Source: DAIOEK01 sp964648485
GTDB taxonomy: Bacteria; Chloroflexota; Anaerolineae; Anaerolineales; Anaerolineaceae
Reading direction: 5' to 3'
Assembly (NCBI GenBank): GCA_964648485.1
Contig: CAZYOF010000008.1
Location: 62,001 to 126,000, forward strand
DNA: 64,000 nt
Of the stretch, positions 24,002-33,314 are shown in pieces. Both the position numbers and the translations under genes were made by a program. The notes beneath the pieces are model-generated. The model saw only the letters and a list, made by a program, of their open reading frames with translations, was not told the origin of the DNA and did no database searches. Position 1 is the stretch's first letter. Each line of letters begins with the position of its first letter.

Positions 24002-24793
24002 ATGTCAGAAAATCAATCTAAACCGGCACTGGACTATCTGCTCCAGGCAGAAAATATTATTCAAAAAATTAGAACTTCCCAGATTCCCCAACTAACGGAG
24101 GCGGCTGAAATTTGCAGCCAGGCGATTCTGGGAGGCGGTTTGGTTCATCTGTTTGGCACCGGACACTCGCGGATGATGATTGAAGAGATGTTTCCCAGGC
24201 ATGGCAGCTTCCCGGGTTTCCATCCAATTGTGGAACTTTCCCTTACCTATCATACCAACGTGGTCGGTTCCAATGGTCAACGTCAGGCAATGTATCTGGA
24301 GCATATCGAAGGATTTGCAAAGATAATTCTCAAGAACTTCAAAGTCAGCCCGCCCGATTGCTTCCTCATCTTTTCTCATAGCGGCGTTAATGAAGTGGTT
24401 GTGGATATGGCTTTGGAAGTAAAAAAACGTGGTTTGCCTGTGATGGCTGTAGTTTCACTGGATCATTGTAATACTTCCCCCGCTCGGCATAGTAGTGGCA
24501 GGAAATTAATCGATATTGCTGAAGTCGTCATTGATAATTGCGCTCCCAAAGGCGATGCGATGGTCAGCGTTCCTGATCTTCCATACCCGGTCGGACCTGG
24601 ATCCACCATTGGAGGAGCGGCTGTTGTAAATGCTCTAAAATGCCTGATTGCAGATAATTTAACAAAAAATGGTCAACCGCCTTTTGTGTTAACCAGCGCC
24701 ATCCATGTGGGGGAAGAAGCCAGTGCAGAATTATTTGACCGCTGTTATGATGATTACCGCAAAAAAATAAAAAGAGTGTATGATAGTGAATAA
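24002..24793 (+). CDS. SIS-domain sugar-phosphate isomerase-like protein (UPF0309-like)
   Basis: A 263-aa single-SIS protein with GGLVHLFGTGHSRMMIEEM at the phosphosugar loop and CFLIFSHSGVNEVVVDMAL as the second loop. SIS domains bind phosphosugars and carry out aldose-ketose isomerisation or deaminations. Size and the His-rich HSR loop fit UPF0309-like proteins, whose substrates are mostly unknown. Here it probably acts on the ROK kinase product. It is part of the same tight gene row. Confidence 0.85.
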   Translation: MSENQSKPALDYLLQAENIIQKIRTSQIPQLTEAAEICSQAILGGGLVHLFGTGHSRMMIEEMFPRHGSFPGFHPIVELSLTYHTNVVGSNGQRQAMYLEHIEGFAKIILKNFKVSPPDCFLIFSHSGVNEVVVDMALEVKKRGLPVMAVVSLDHCNTSPARHSSGRKLIDIAEVVIDNCAPKGDAMVSVPDLPYPVGPGSTIGGAAVVNALKCLIADNLTKNGQPPFVLTSAIHVGEEASAELFDRCYDDYRKKIKRVYDSE

Positions 24794-24813
24794 ACTTTAA
24801 ACTAGGACGGCGT

Positions 24814-25929
24814 ATGGATCACCGCACCCGAGTACTGATAGCCATAAACCATGAAGAACCCGACTTTGTTCCCACCGCGTTGTGGGGAAGTGCGTACGGT
24901 ATTACTGATGAATTGTATTTTAAATTGTTAGATATCTTAGAATTGGGTTCTCCAGTCTTACCTTTCCGCCGAAATAAAGGGCATACCATCAATTATTATG
25001 ACGATCGTGTTCTGGAAGCGCTGGATGTGGACGTCCGTCATGTTGATTGTGGTTTTACAGACCTGGGCGGTCCAACCCGCGGCGGAGGCAGGGATGCCTG
25101 GGGGATACGCTATGACGAAAGCGGCATCTATCTCACCGCTGCGGAACATCCTCTGCAAGAAGCAACACTTGAAGACCTCGAAAACTATCCTTTCCCCACA
25201 GTATGGAAATACCTGCGTCTGGATGAGTTTACTGAAAGGGCAAAGTACCTCAAAGAGCAAACGGATTACGCGGTGGTCGGGCGCGCATTTGATTCGTATG
25301 GACCGTTTGAGCGTTGCTGTGCCATGCGAAAGACAGAAAACTTTTTAACCGACCTTGCTTTGGAAGAAGAATTTGCCGAAGGACTCATCCAAAAGGTTAC
25401 AGAAACCCTCTGCAAACTGCTGGAAATATATCTCACCGAAGCAGGCAGCTATCTGGATATCATTGAATTACCCGGGGATGATTATGCCGCGCAGCGCCCG
25501 ATCATCTCACCACGCATGTTCGATCGCTTCTTTGCTCCATCTTACCGGAAGATGATTGATATGATCCATGATGCTGCTCCGGGATGCAAAATCCTCTTCC
25601 ACTCCGATGGCAATATGGAGCCTTTCCTCAGCCGGTTGATCGATCTGGGTGTTGATATCTTCCATTGTCTCGAGCCCTTACCCGGGGTGGATATGGCGCG
25701 AATCAAGGAAGAATACGGCAACCAGCTCACTTTTTGGGGTGCTATTGATATCAAGGAAGCCTTACAGGGAGATGGACTGCGTGTGGCAGAGGAAGTACGC
25801 CTGCGCATGGAACTGCTCGCCAGAGGTGGTGGATACGTGATGGCACCAGCCAACCACCTCCAACCCGATGTATCTCCTGAAAATGTGGTCGCCCTCTTCC
25901 GCTTTGCGCGCGAGTTCGGGAAGTACTAG
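24814..25929 (+). CDS. Uroporphyrinogen decarboxylase (URO-D) family protein, probable methyltransferase relative
   Basis: A 371-aa protein of the URO-D/MtaA superfamily. It has the C-terminal ILFHSDGNMEPFLSRLIDLGVDIFHCLEPLPG segment, where MtaA-type methyltransferases keep zinc ligands (H-x-C and a later C); here H-x-D and HC appear. There are no heme genes nearby, so heme synthesis is unlikely. Such non-heme members occur in corrinoid-dependent demethylation and in sugar clusters with no assigned job. It is the last gene of the island, 20 bp after the SIS gene. A link to the corrinoid protein at 4494-5129 is conceivable but unproven. Confidence 0.8.
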   Translation: MDHRTRVLIAINHEEPDFVPTALWGSAYGITDELYFKLLDILELGSPVLPFRRNKGHTINYYDDRVLEALDVDVRHVDCGFTDLGGPTRGGGRDAWGIRYDESGIYLTAAEHPLQEATLEDLENYPFPTVWKYLRLDEFTERAKYLKEQTDYAVVGRAFDSYGPFERCCAMRKTENFLTDLALEEEFAEGLIQKVTETLCKLLEIYLTEAGSYLDIIELPGDDYAAQRPIISPRMFDRFFAPSYRKMIDMIHDAAPGCKILFHSDGNMEPFLSRLIDLGVDIFHCLEPLPGVDMARIKEEYGNQLTFWGAIDIKEALQGDGLRVAEEVRLRMELLARGGGYVMAPANHLQPDVSPENVVALFRFAREFGKY

Positions 25930-25972
25930 TTATTCGAAATTATGATAACAGCCTGATTGATATTAATTTTAA

Positions 25973-27529
25973 ATGAAAGAATTTTTGTCACTTTCAAAAA
26001 CAGAGAAACTTATTTTTGCATTAATTATTACATTTGGCATTCTTATTAGGTGCTGGGGGTTTAGTATAATCCCACGCGGATTACATCAAGATGAGTTGTC
26101 AAATGGTTTGGATGCTTACTATATTGCGAATTACCTGGTTGATAGAAATGGGGTTAACCTCCCAGTCCAATTTATTTCCTGGGGTGATGGCCAAAGTGCC
26201 TTATATGGTTATTTTGCAGTACCCGGAATAAAACTGTTTGGATTAAACCCGTTTACAATTCGACTCCCAAATTTATTGGCTGGCATATTAATAATTCCGT
26301 TATTTTTTCTGATCGGCAAAAGATTAATCAATTCGCGTTTTGGCCTGCTTTGCATGTTTCTGGTAGCAATTAGCCCATGGAATATTACTGGATCGCGTTA
26401 TGGACACGAAGCATACTTTGTCCCATTTACCTTTTCTTTAGGCTTTTACCTTGTTCTACTATCATTAGAGAGTAGCAAAATATTTCTCTGGGCGATGGCA
26501 GTCTTTGCACTTTGTTTGTATGGCTACAACACAACTTTTTCAACCATACCAATATTTTTGGCAATAATGATTCTACAATTACTTATTACGAAAAAAATCT
26601 CATGGCAAAAAATACTTCTGGGGGTTGGAGTATTTTTGTTTCTTGCTGCGCCCATTCTTTTATTTGTTTTAATAAATTCTTTGCAGTTGGAAACGATTCA
26701 TATTAGTCGACTTACCATACCGAGATTACCAAATGAACCTCGTTATGAGGCGCTCGTCGCGATTTTTAAACCAGATACACTAAAGGAACTTGTAAGTAAT
26801 CTATTGGTCTTTCTTAACCTTTTATGGAATCAGACTGATGGTTGGGTAAGAAATTTCATTCCGCAATATGGATATTTATACCCACTTGCGCAAATATTCG
26901 CGCTGGGGGGTGTAATCATGGTTGTGAAGAGAGTAATTTCAAATGGGCTGAATCACTGGTCTTTGATGTTGGCATGGTTTGTTGCTGCTTTTTCCATTGG
27001 CGTATTACAGAGTGCAAACAGTAATCGTATCAGCTTGATCTATCCGGTTCTTCTGATATTAATTGCTGTATTTTTATTCGAAGTCATCAACAAATATGAC
27101 AAGATGAAGTACCTTGTCATTGGGTACTATCTGGTTTACTTTGGTCTTTTCACTTACACTTATTTCAGCCCGGTTTTTTTGTCAGAATTGGATAAGGTGT
27201 TTGATTATGGATTAGTTGAAGCAATAGAATACACTAAACAAAAGCCAAATCCAGTCTGCTTTTTTAATAAAAGATCAGCATATGTATATGTACTCTATGT
27301 CGAAAGAACACACCCCGATGAGTATTTACGAAAGGTTGGCGAAATCAAAGCTGGTCAACCTTTTGCCAGAGGGACATATTTGGATAAGTATTATTTCAAG
27401 CCAGAATCTTGTCCGATGGATAGTAATCCAATCCTCATATATAAAGACCCCACTGCAACGCCAATAATTCCGGGTTATGAAAAATCATTCATCATGGGTG
27501 ATTATGCCATCCTTGAACCAGTAGAATGA
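25973..27529 (+). CDS. GT39/ArnT-like membrane glycosyltransferase
   Basis: A 518-aa protein with about eleven TM helices. The first periplasmic loop carries the acidic catalytic motif typical of GT-C enzymes (GLHQDELSNGLDAYY), followed by GQSALYGYFAVPGIKLFGLNPFTIRLPNLL. Such enzymes move a sugar from a polyprenyl-phosphate donor to protein or lipid outside the membrane. It is more A+T-rich than the sugar island upstream. It begins 43 bp after the URO-D gene but is probably a separate unit. Confidence 0.8.
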   Translation: MKEFLSLSKTEKLIFALIITFGILIRCWGFSIIPRGLHQDELSNGLDAYYIANYLVDRNGVNLPVQFISWGDGQSALYGYFAVPGIKLFGLNPFTIRLPNLLAGILIIPLFFLIGKRLINSRFGLLCMFLVAISPWNITGSRYGHEAYFVPFTFSLGFYLVLLSLESSKIFLWAMAVFALCLYGYNTTFSTIPIFLAIMILQLLITKKISWQKILLGVGVFLFLAAPILLFVLINSLQLETIHISRLTIPRLPNEPRYEALVAIFKPDTLKELVSNLLVFLNLLWNQTDGWVRNFIPQYGYLYPLAQIFALGGVIMVVKRVISNGLNHWSLMLAWFVAAFSIGVLQSANSNRISLIYPVLLILIAVFLFEVINKYDKMKYLVIGYYLVYFGLFTYTYFSPVFLSELDKVFDYGLVEAIEYTKQKPNPVCFFNKRSAYVYVLYVERTHPDEYLRKVGEIKAGQPFARGTYLDKYYFKPESCPMDSNPILIYKDPTATPIIPGYEKSFIMGDYAILEPVE

Positions 27530-27582
27530 AATAATAGCTTGGATACGGGTATTTTTTCATAAAGTGTTCTGGATTCTTATTG

Positions 27583-29106
27583 ATGATGATCATGGATAAA
27601 TTAACATCTATAGCATCAAAAAGATTGGCCTTATCCTCTCGATGTGATTCATTTGTTTTGAAAATCGCAGTTGGGTATCTGTTACTACCTTATTTTTTAT
27701 TTTTCTGGGGATGGTTACGTCTGCCTTATGCTATTTTATTTATCAGTGCTTTGATTATTAGTTATTGGAGATTGATTAAACAAATTGATCGGGAGTATCG
27801 CGTAAAAGAAGAATTTTCTATATCGTGGTTGATAATTATTGTTTCTGTGGTATTGATCACTGTATGGTTACTATATTCAGGAGTGGGACATTTTTCCGAT
27901 CAGGTGGGTGATTATAAAAAACACAATCTCATTCTGACTCACCTGATCAATCAAAAATGGCCAATAATTGAAAAACTTACCGATAAAAACGCATATATTT
28001 TAGTTTACTACCTGGCATATTATCTTCCGGCTGGTTTGATTGGCAAGGTATTTGGTTTCGATATAGCAAATGTGTTTCAGTTTTTTTTCACATTGTTTGG
28101 AGTTTTACTGACGGTTTATTTTTTATTCTCATTCGGAGGGTATCGAAAGCTGCTCAGCGTGGTTGTCATTTTCTTGCTTTTCAGTGGAATGGATGTACTC
28201 GGTGGTTACATTCTCAAGGGGCAGTTTCCTCCCCTAAATGAAGCCTGGAGTCCTCCATTTGTATATCAGGGTACCACAGTAACAATTTATTTCTCCCCGC
28301 AACAGGCTATCCCTGGGTGGTTATCAACTCTATTGATTATATGGCTGTTAAAGAAAGGTGATGGCTATAAGTACTTTGGTTTTGTCTGGGCGCTTACGCT
28401 TTTATGGGCACCTTGGATTTCAATAGGATTAATACCACTATTATTGTTTATTATCTTGAAGCACCTCAAAAACCTTAGGCAGATGTTTTCATTTATCAAC
28501 ATTGTTCCTACTCTGATTATTGGCGTTGTATGCTATCAATACTACAATACCAATCAGTCATCAATTCGTAATAATTTTTGGGTTTGGTCAACTTCACCTA
28601 CATGGTTGCCAGACTATCTAGTTTTTATTCTGGTTGAATTCCTTGTTTTACTACTAGTTTTATTGATATTGATTTGGAAACAGAATACTTATAGAGAATT
28701 GTTATTTCTGTGCGCTGGCACCTTAGTAATAATTCCCTTATATCATAGTGGCGTATTTAATGATTTTTGCATGCGGGCTTCGATACCATCGCTGACTATC
28801 CTCTTTCTCACAACAATTGTTGCCGTCATGAATTTCACGGATGAAAAGGATACATCAAACAAGAAATATAGTTATAAATTACTAATAATTATGATAATTA
28901 TTGGATCAGCTATGAGTATTGCTCAAATCAGCTCATCATTTTCAAGGACCAATCAAATTTATGGCGGATTGTTTTACAAGTATTCAGTCTCCTACGAGCC
29001 CAATCTGTTTAAGTCATTCAACGATATTCCCAGTGATGTTATCCTGGAACAATACCTGGCCCGAAATGTAGATTTTCGTAAGTATCAATGGCTCTTTAAA
29101 TATTAG
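27583..29106 (+). CDS. Multi-TM membrane protein, possible GT-C fold enzyme
   Basis: About 507 aa with at least ten TM helices. The start is uncertain (ATGs at 27583, 27586 and 27592, no Shine-Dalgarno seen). A large loop after the second or third helix (GVGHFSDQVGDYKKHNLILTHLI) contains acidic residues like GT-C enzymes. No assigned family is recognised. It is A+T-rich and follows the GT39-like gene by 53 bp, so the two may work together on envelope glycans. Confidence 0.6.
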   Translation: MMIMDKLTSIASKRLALSSRCDSFVLKIAVGYLLLPYFLFFWGWLRLPYAILFISALIISYWRLIKQIDREYRVKEEFSISWLIIIVSVVLITVWLLYSGVGHFSDQVGDYKKHNLILTHLINQKWPIIEKLTDKNAYILVYYLAYYLPAGLIGKVFGFDIANVFQFFFTLFGVLLTVYFLFSFGGYRKLLSVVVIFLLFSGMDVLGGYILKGQFPPLNEAWSPPFVYQGTTVTIYFSPQQAIPGWLSTLLIIWLLKKGDGYKYFGFVWALTLLWAPWISIGLIPLLLFIILKHLKNLRQMFSFINIVPTLIIGVVCYQYYNTNQSSIRNNFWVWSTSPTWLPDYLVFILVEFLVLLLVLLILIWKQNTYRELLFLCAGTLVIIPLYHSGVFNDFCMRASIPSLTILFLTTIVAVMNFTDEKDTSNKKYSYKLLIIMIIIGSAMSIAQISSSFSRTNQIYGGLFYKYSVSYEPNLFKSFNDIPSDVILEQYLARNVDFRKYQWLFKY

Positions 29107-29164
29107 CTTTGTTCCCATTCTATAAAACTTTCTTCAGATGATCAAATTGAAAATGTATGGCTTG

Positions 29165-29170
29165 TATAAT
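29165..29170 (+). promoter_or_regulatory. -10 box TATAAT upstream of the 29226 gene
   Basis: A perfect TATAAT lies 55 bp before the ATG at 29226. The best -35 like sequence (TTGAAA at 29147-29152) is only 12 bp away, too close, so the promoter is only partly supported. Confidence 0.35.
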
Positions 29171-29225
29171 ATAGATTGTATCTAAAATAAAACACCTACC
29201 TTATGAAATTCTTTGGAGGTTTAAC

Positions 29226-29765
29226 ATGAATATCATTTCTCTAATCCTACGCTCTATCGGCGGATTAATTGCCCTGTTCTACGGGCGCCGTATCTTCTTC
29301 CTCTTTTTGGGGATTGTCGGTTTTCTGGTTGGATTCTTCCTTGCCCAGTTAATCGTGCCCAATGCAGGTGCGCTTGTTTTTATTCTGGTGGGGATTGTTC
29401 TTGGAGTGGCAGGAGCCATGCTGTCAAAAGCCGCCCCGTATGCTGTTATTGCTGTGGTGGGGTTCTTTGCGGGTGGATACGCATTGATGGCAGTTGGTGA
29501 TATGCTTGCCACTTTACCCGGGTTCGTAAAGTTTATTCTGTTTGTGATTGGCGGGGCAGCCGGGGTTTTCCTTGCTGTTAAATCTTTTGACTGGGCACTG
29601 GTGATTCTTTCTTCAATTTCTGGGGCAGCCACCCTTGCATCCATCGCCAACGAGTTAATAAAACTTGGTGGAACGATCCAGACAATTATATTTATCGTTC
29701 TGGCTATCGTTGGAATTACCTACCAAATTCGAGCAGTAAAACCTGCGAGCAAACCGGTTAAATAA
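29226..29765 (+). CDS. Small hydrophobic membrane protein with glycine-rich helices (DUF4203-like)
   Basis: A 179-aa protein almost entirely of TM helices (about seven) rich in Gly/Ala/Val, preceded by TTTGGAGGTTTAAC. The length, the FLGIVGFLVGFFLAQL repeat-like helices and lack of charged loops resemble DUF4203/TM7S3-type proteins. Function is unknown. It is flanked by a convergent MFS gene and has a possible promoter of its own. Confidence 0.7.
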   Translation: MNIISLILRSIGGLIALFYGRRIFFLFLGIVGFLVGFFLAQLIVPNAGALVFILVGIVLGVAGAMLSKAAPYAVIAVVGFFAGGYALMAVGDMLATLPGFVKFILFVIGGAAGVFLAVKSFDWALVILSSISGAATLASIANELIKLGGTIQTIIFIVLAIVGITYQIRAVKPASKPVK

Positions 29766-29795
29766 ATTAGATAAATAGAATTTGTGCTTTAAAGA

Positions 29796-31067
29796 TCAAT
29801 CCAAATCTCGCACATAGGGCATCTTAACCCAGTTGAAGATTGCTACCAGTAGCAAAATGATTGCACAGCAGGTTACCGTCCACTGTGCGCCAATTTGATC
29901 TGCGGCGTATCCTGCAAGCAATGATCCGAGCGGATTGAATCCAAAGAATACCATGGTATATATCCCCATGACTCTTCCGCGTAAGGCATCTTCCACCTGA
30001 GTCTGTACCATCGCATTGGAAAGATTCACTGTCATAATAATAAATAATCCCACGAAGGCGATACTGAGAAGCGAAAGTGGAATATCAGTCATCCAGGCAA
30101 AGACCAGCCAGAGAATGGGAACCAGCAGGCTGCTCCATGCCCAGATGCGTCCTCGAATTTTCCTGGAACCTAACGAAGCCAGAATTAATGCTCCGATTAA
30201 TGATCCTACCCCTCTCGCAGAGAGTAACCAACCGTTGGTAACGACATCACCTTTAAGAACATCAACTGCCCAGGCAGGAAGCAGTGCGATCAATCCAAAT
30301 CCAAAGCTGCTAAGAAATGCAAGATTAAATATAATACCGCGAATGACCTTGTGACCGCTTACATAACGAAAGCCTTCTTTCAGGCTGGAAATGGTATCTG
30401 TTTTTTGAAGAACTGGTATAAAAGGAGCCAGTTTCATTCGTGCAAGGTTAAAAATCACAGCAAGGAATGTAACTCCATTGATTGTAAAACACCAGCCTGG
30501 ACCCACAGCTGCGTAGGTTAAACCACCCACGGCCGGTCCTAGAATGGTTCCAACATTGAACATCGTTGCATTCAAAGCGATGGCATTGGTCATATGTTCC
30601 CGGTCCACTAGCTCTCGCACGAAAGATAAGCGAGTAGGTGCATCAAATGCATTTGCAACGCCCAGGAAGAATGCAAGAACAGCGATGTGCCATGGCGCTA
30701 TCCACCCGGTAAAGACCAGCAAAGACATGATAAATGCCAACAATAGCATCACGGTTTGGGTAATAATCAGCAGGGTTCTCCGCGGGAATCGATCTGCGAT
30801 TACTCCACCGTAGAGAGTAAATAACCATGAAGGCAAACCATTGATAAATGCAATAAAACCTAAATAGGTTGCAGATCCGGTCAATTCATAGATGAGATAA
30901 CCTTGGGCGGTTGCCTGCATCCAGGTGCCAACTAATGAAATCATCTGCCCGAAAAACCAGAGCCGGTAATTGGGTAGTGATAATGCAGCAAATGTACTGA
31001 TGTTAACCGTTGTTCTATTCAAAATGATATCTTCAGAAACAGAATACTTATCTATTATAATCGCCAC
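29796..31067 (-). CDS. MFS transporter (EntS-like exporter family)
   Basis: A 423-aa, 12-TM protein. It has LPNYRLWFFGQMISLVGTWMQATAQGYLIYELTGSATYLG at the N-terminus and the MFS motif A-like GGVIADRFPRRTLL between helices 2 and 3. It matches the MFS_3/EntS group, which exports siderophores or drugs. The start is not certain: the first 24 residues (MAIIIDKYSVSEDIILNR...) overlap the promoter of the divergent methyltransferase gene. Substrate is unknown. Confidence 0.88.
   Translation of the reverse strand: MAIIIDKYSVSEDIILNRTTVNISTFAALSLPNYRLWFFGQMISLVGTWMQATAQGYLIYELTGSATYLGFIAFINGLPSWLFTLYGGVIADRFPRRTLLIITQTVMLLLAFIMSLLVFTGWIAPWHIAVLAFFLGVANAFDAPTRLSFVRELVDREHMTNAIALNATMFNVGTILGPAVGGLTYAAVGPGWCFTINGVTFLAVIFNLARMKLAPFIPVLQKTDTISSLKEGFRYVSGHKVIRGIIFNLAFLSSFGFGLIALLPAWAVDVLKGDVVTNGWLLSARGVGSLIGALILASLGSRKIRGRIWAWSSLLVPILWLVFAWMTDIPLSLLSIAFVGLFIIMTVNLSNAMVQTQVEDALRGRVMGIYTMVFFGFNPLGSLLAGYAADQIGAQWTVTCCAIILLLVAIFNWVKMPYVRDLD
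31032..31061 (+). promoter_or_regulatory. Promoter of the methyltransferase gene
   Basis: TTCAGA (31032-31037), 18 bp and TATAAT (31056-31061). Seven bases later a 4-codon ORF (ATG AAT GGA GTC TGA, 31069-31083) ends directly at the methyltransferase ATG (31084) and contains its GGAG ribosome site. Confidence 0.5.
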
Positions 31068-31083
31068 TATGAATGGAGTCTGA

Positions 31084-31641
31084 ATGGATCACTCAGATTG
31101 GGATGCTCGTTATTTGAAAGAATTGAATAATCCTGAAAGACCTCCCCGGTATTGGCTTACCAGTCATAAGGAAATTCTAGCAGGGGGAGGTGTTTGCCTC
31201 GAACCAGCCATGGGATTGGGGTGGAATTTCCCATTACTGTTTTCCTTGGGGTATAGGGTTTGGGGCATTGAAATTTCTCGAATAGCTGCCCGTTTCACAG
31301 CCGGGCTATATCCCGATGCAAGGATTTTACTTGCAGATTTATCTCAGATCAGATTTCCAGCATCTGTCTTTGATCTGGTAAGCCACTTTTACTTTCTGGG
31401 AATCGACTTTATCAATAGTTATGATCAAATCTTAAAACCTGGTGGCGTAGTAATTCTTGAAACATTGACTACTGAAATGTTGTCCATTCATCCAGAAACA
31501 CCTCCAGATCGATTATTACAACCCGGTCAGCTTAAGAATATGTTTCAGAATTGGAAAATCCTTGATTATCGCGAAGGCTGGTATGAGGAACGACAAGGAC
31601 ATCCCAAAGCGATTGCGTCAATTGTTGCCAGAAAGCCTTAG
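31084..31641 (+). CDS. Class I SAM-dependent methyltransferase
   Basis: A 185-aa protein with a Rossmann methyltransferase fold: motif I LEPAMGLGWNFPLLFSLGYRVWGIEIS (SAM-binding loop and acidic ligand E), motif II ARILLADLSQIRFPASVFDLVSHFYFLGI, and a later LKPGGVVILET strand. The substrate cannot be told. The 3' end overlaps the convergent phosphodiesterase gene by 4 bp. Confidence 0.85.
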   Translation: MDHSDWDARYLKELNNPERPPRYWLTSHKEILAGGGVCLEPAMGLGWNFPLLFSLGYRVWGIEISRIAARFTAGLYPDARILLADLSQIRFPASVFDLVSHFYFLGIDFINSYDQILKPGGVVILETLTTEMLSIHPETPPDRLLQPGQLKNMFQNWKILDYREGWYEERQGHPKAIASIVARKP

Positions 31642-33266
31642 TTTGTTTTCATGTGCTGGTTTTTTGAAATTAGTGCACCGAAAATCAGGCTGAATAGTAC
31701 TCCTGCGATGGATACAACCAGTATTTGAATAAGAAAAGCAAGTGCATAAAAGTAGAGTGTGATGTCAGGCAGTGTCCAGGTGGGGATAAAGCCATTCCAC
31801 CATGTATGTATAATGACTGGTATCAAAAGCCAGAGGCAGAGGATACCGCTGAATTTTATGAAATGATTTCTCCAAAATCCATTATTACCAGATTTCTTTC
31901 GTTGGATTATCCAATAAGTTGCCTGTGAGAAAATGAGGGCAATGATGGAATTAATCGCAATATCTATGATCAGGCTGGTTGGATCGGTAATGGATGAGAA
32001 GGAGTAAGTACTTCTATCAATTAATAAGTATTTCAAATTAAATAACGTTATATACACGACAACGCCGGCGAGGGATGAGATAATTACTTTCCGGTTATAG
32101 AAAAGAATAATTCCAAAAGCCAAAAAGTAACCAATTCCGATAACAGAACGTTGCCAGCGGTCCTGTATCAGACGGATATTGCGGATATCAGCCACTGTCG
32201 CATCTTCTGCTACCGGAAGATCGACTTTGATTGCACTAAAATATGCCCTTGCTAAGAAACGATGATTATTCAGTGTGAGTTTTTCATATTCATTCTGAAC
32301 ATTTTCGTTCAAAGATAACATATTCAGTTGAGGGCTTCCCTCTGCTGTTGCAGGAATGGATATTCCTAATAGAGCAGAAACGGTAGGTGCGATATCCACC
32401 ATTTCAATATCAGGATACACACCAGGTCGGACCCCTTTTCCGGCGAGGATGAATGGTTCAGTTAGGGTAACTGGCTCTCCTCCACCATGTCCGCCCTGAT
32501 CAATTTGGCCATGATCGCTGAAAATTAGCAGTGTTTCATTTTCCAGATCCATCTGATTCAGAATTTGACCCAGAAAGTGATCTACCCGGTTTGCGGCAGC
32601 TTTCCAGCCATCCCCAACAGCGCCGCCCTCATGATGACCGGCATAATCTACCTGATCTAAATGGATAAGAATCAATTCAATATCTTTATCATATAACCAG
32701 GGAAGGGCGGCGTTTATCACATCTACATCAGCTTGATGATCCTCTCCAGGAGTATAAAATCCAAAATTGACATCTTTCTGGGGTACTAGTTTTTCAAACC
32801 AGTTGTATCCGCTGATTGCAGTATCCAGACCGGCTCGTCGGGCATTGCTGAAGAGGTTTTCTTGAGTCCAGGTTGGAATGTCTTCATAATCCAGATTGAA
32901 GGCAGGTCCGTCATTAATATATGGATATGCCCCGATGAAAATGGTTGAATAACCGGGGGCTGAAAAGGATGGTGTCCCACTGTGCATAATCGCTGATGCA
33001 CCTTGAGAACGAATTTGATTTAGAACGGGCATTACTTGCTCATCAAGCGATGTATCCAATCGCAAGGCGTCCACCAGGACAATAACCACCCGTTTGGTGA
33101 TTGGATCTGCCACGACATCCTCTTCAGATTTTGGAGGTTCCTGGCTGAGCGGAGACCGATAAGCGTAGATTGAATCCACCATGGTGGTGGCACCCAAATA
33201 GGCAATTAACGCCAGCAGAACCAGGGATGCAGAAATCACGATAAAAGCCTTATTTGGATTAGACAT
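31638..33266 (-). CDS. Type I phosphodiesterase/alkaline phosphatase-family membrane protein
   Basis: About 542 aa from ATG 33266, chosen because GGAG lies seven bases ahead (an ATG at 33281 is in frame). An N-terminal TM anchor (FIVISASLVLLALIAYLG) is followed by an alkaline-phosphatase superfamily domain: VIVLVDALRLDTS (metal Asp), SGTPSFSAPGYSTIFIG (nucleophile Thr/Ser near TPSFSA), LIHLDQVDYAGHHEGG and LIFSDHGQIDQGGHGGGEP. The C-terminus has four to five TM helices. The fold is like GPI ethanolamine-phosphate transferases or nucleotide pyrophosphatases, suggesting work on envelope phosphoglycolipids. Confidence 0.85.
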   Translation of the reverse strand: MSNPNKAFIVISASLVLLALIAYLGATTMVDSIYAYRSPLSQEPPKSEEDVVADPITKRVVIVLVDALRLDTSLDEQVMPVLNQIRSQGASAIMHSGTPSFSAPGYSTIFIGAYPYINDGPAFNLDYEDIPTWTQENLFSNARRAGLDTAISGYNWFEKLVPQKDVNFGFYTPGEDHQADVDVINAALPWLYDKDIELILIHLDQVDYAGHHEGGAVGDGWKAAANRVDHFLGQILNQMDLENETLLIFSDHGQIDQGGHGGGEPVTLTEPFILAGKGVRPGVYPDIEMVDIAPTVSALLGISIPATAEGSPQLNMLSLNENVQNEYEKLTLNNHRFLARAYFSAIKVDLPVAEDATVADIRNIRLIQDRWQRSVIGIGYFLAFGIILFYNRKVIISSLAGVVVYITLFNLKYLLIDRSTYSFSSITDPTSLIIDIAINSIIALIFSQATYWIIQRKKSGNNGFWRNHFIKFSGILCLWLLIPVIIHTWWNGFIPTWTLPDITLYFYALAFLIQILVVSIAGVLFSLIFGALISKNQHMKTN

Positions 33267-33314
33267 ATTGCACTCCATCATCGAATTGAAATGATTTTAG
33301 CATGTAATACAAAC

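Noticed and set aside
24814..25929. Heme biosynthesis HemE annotation
   Set aside because: No heme genes are nearby and the C-terminal metal-site pattern resembles URO-D-like methyltransferases; HemE is less likely.
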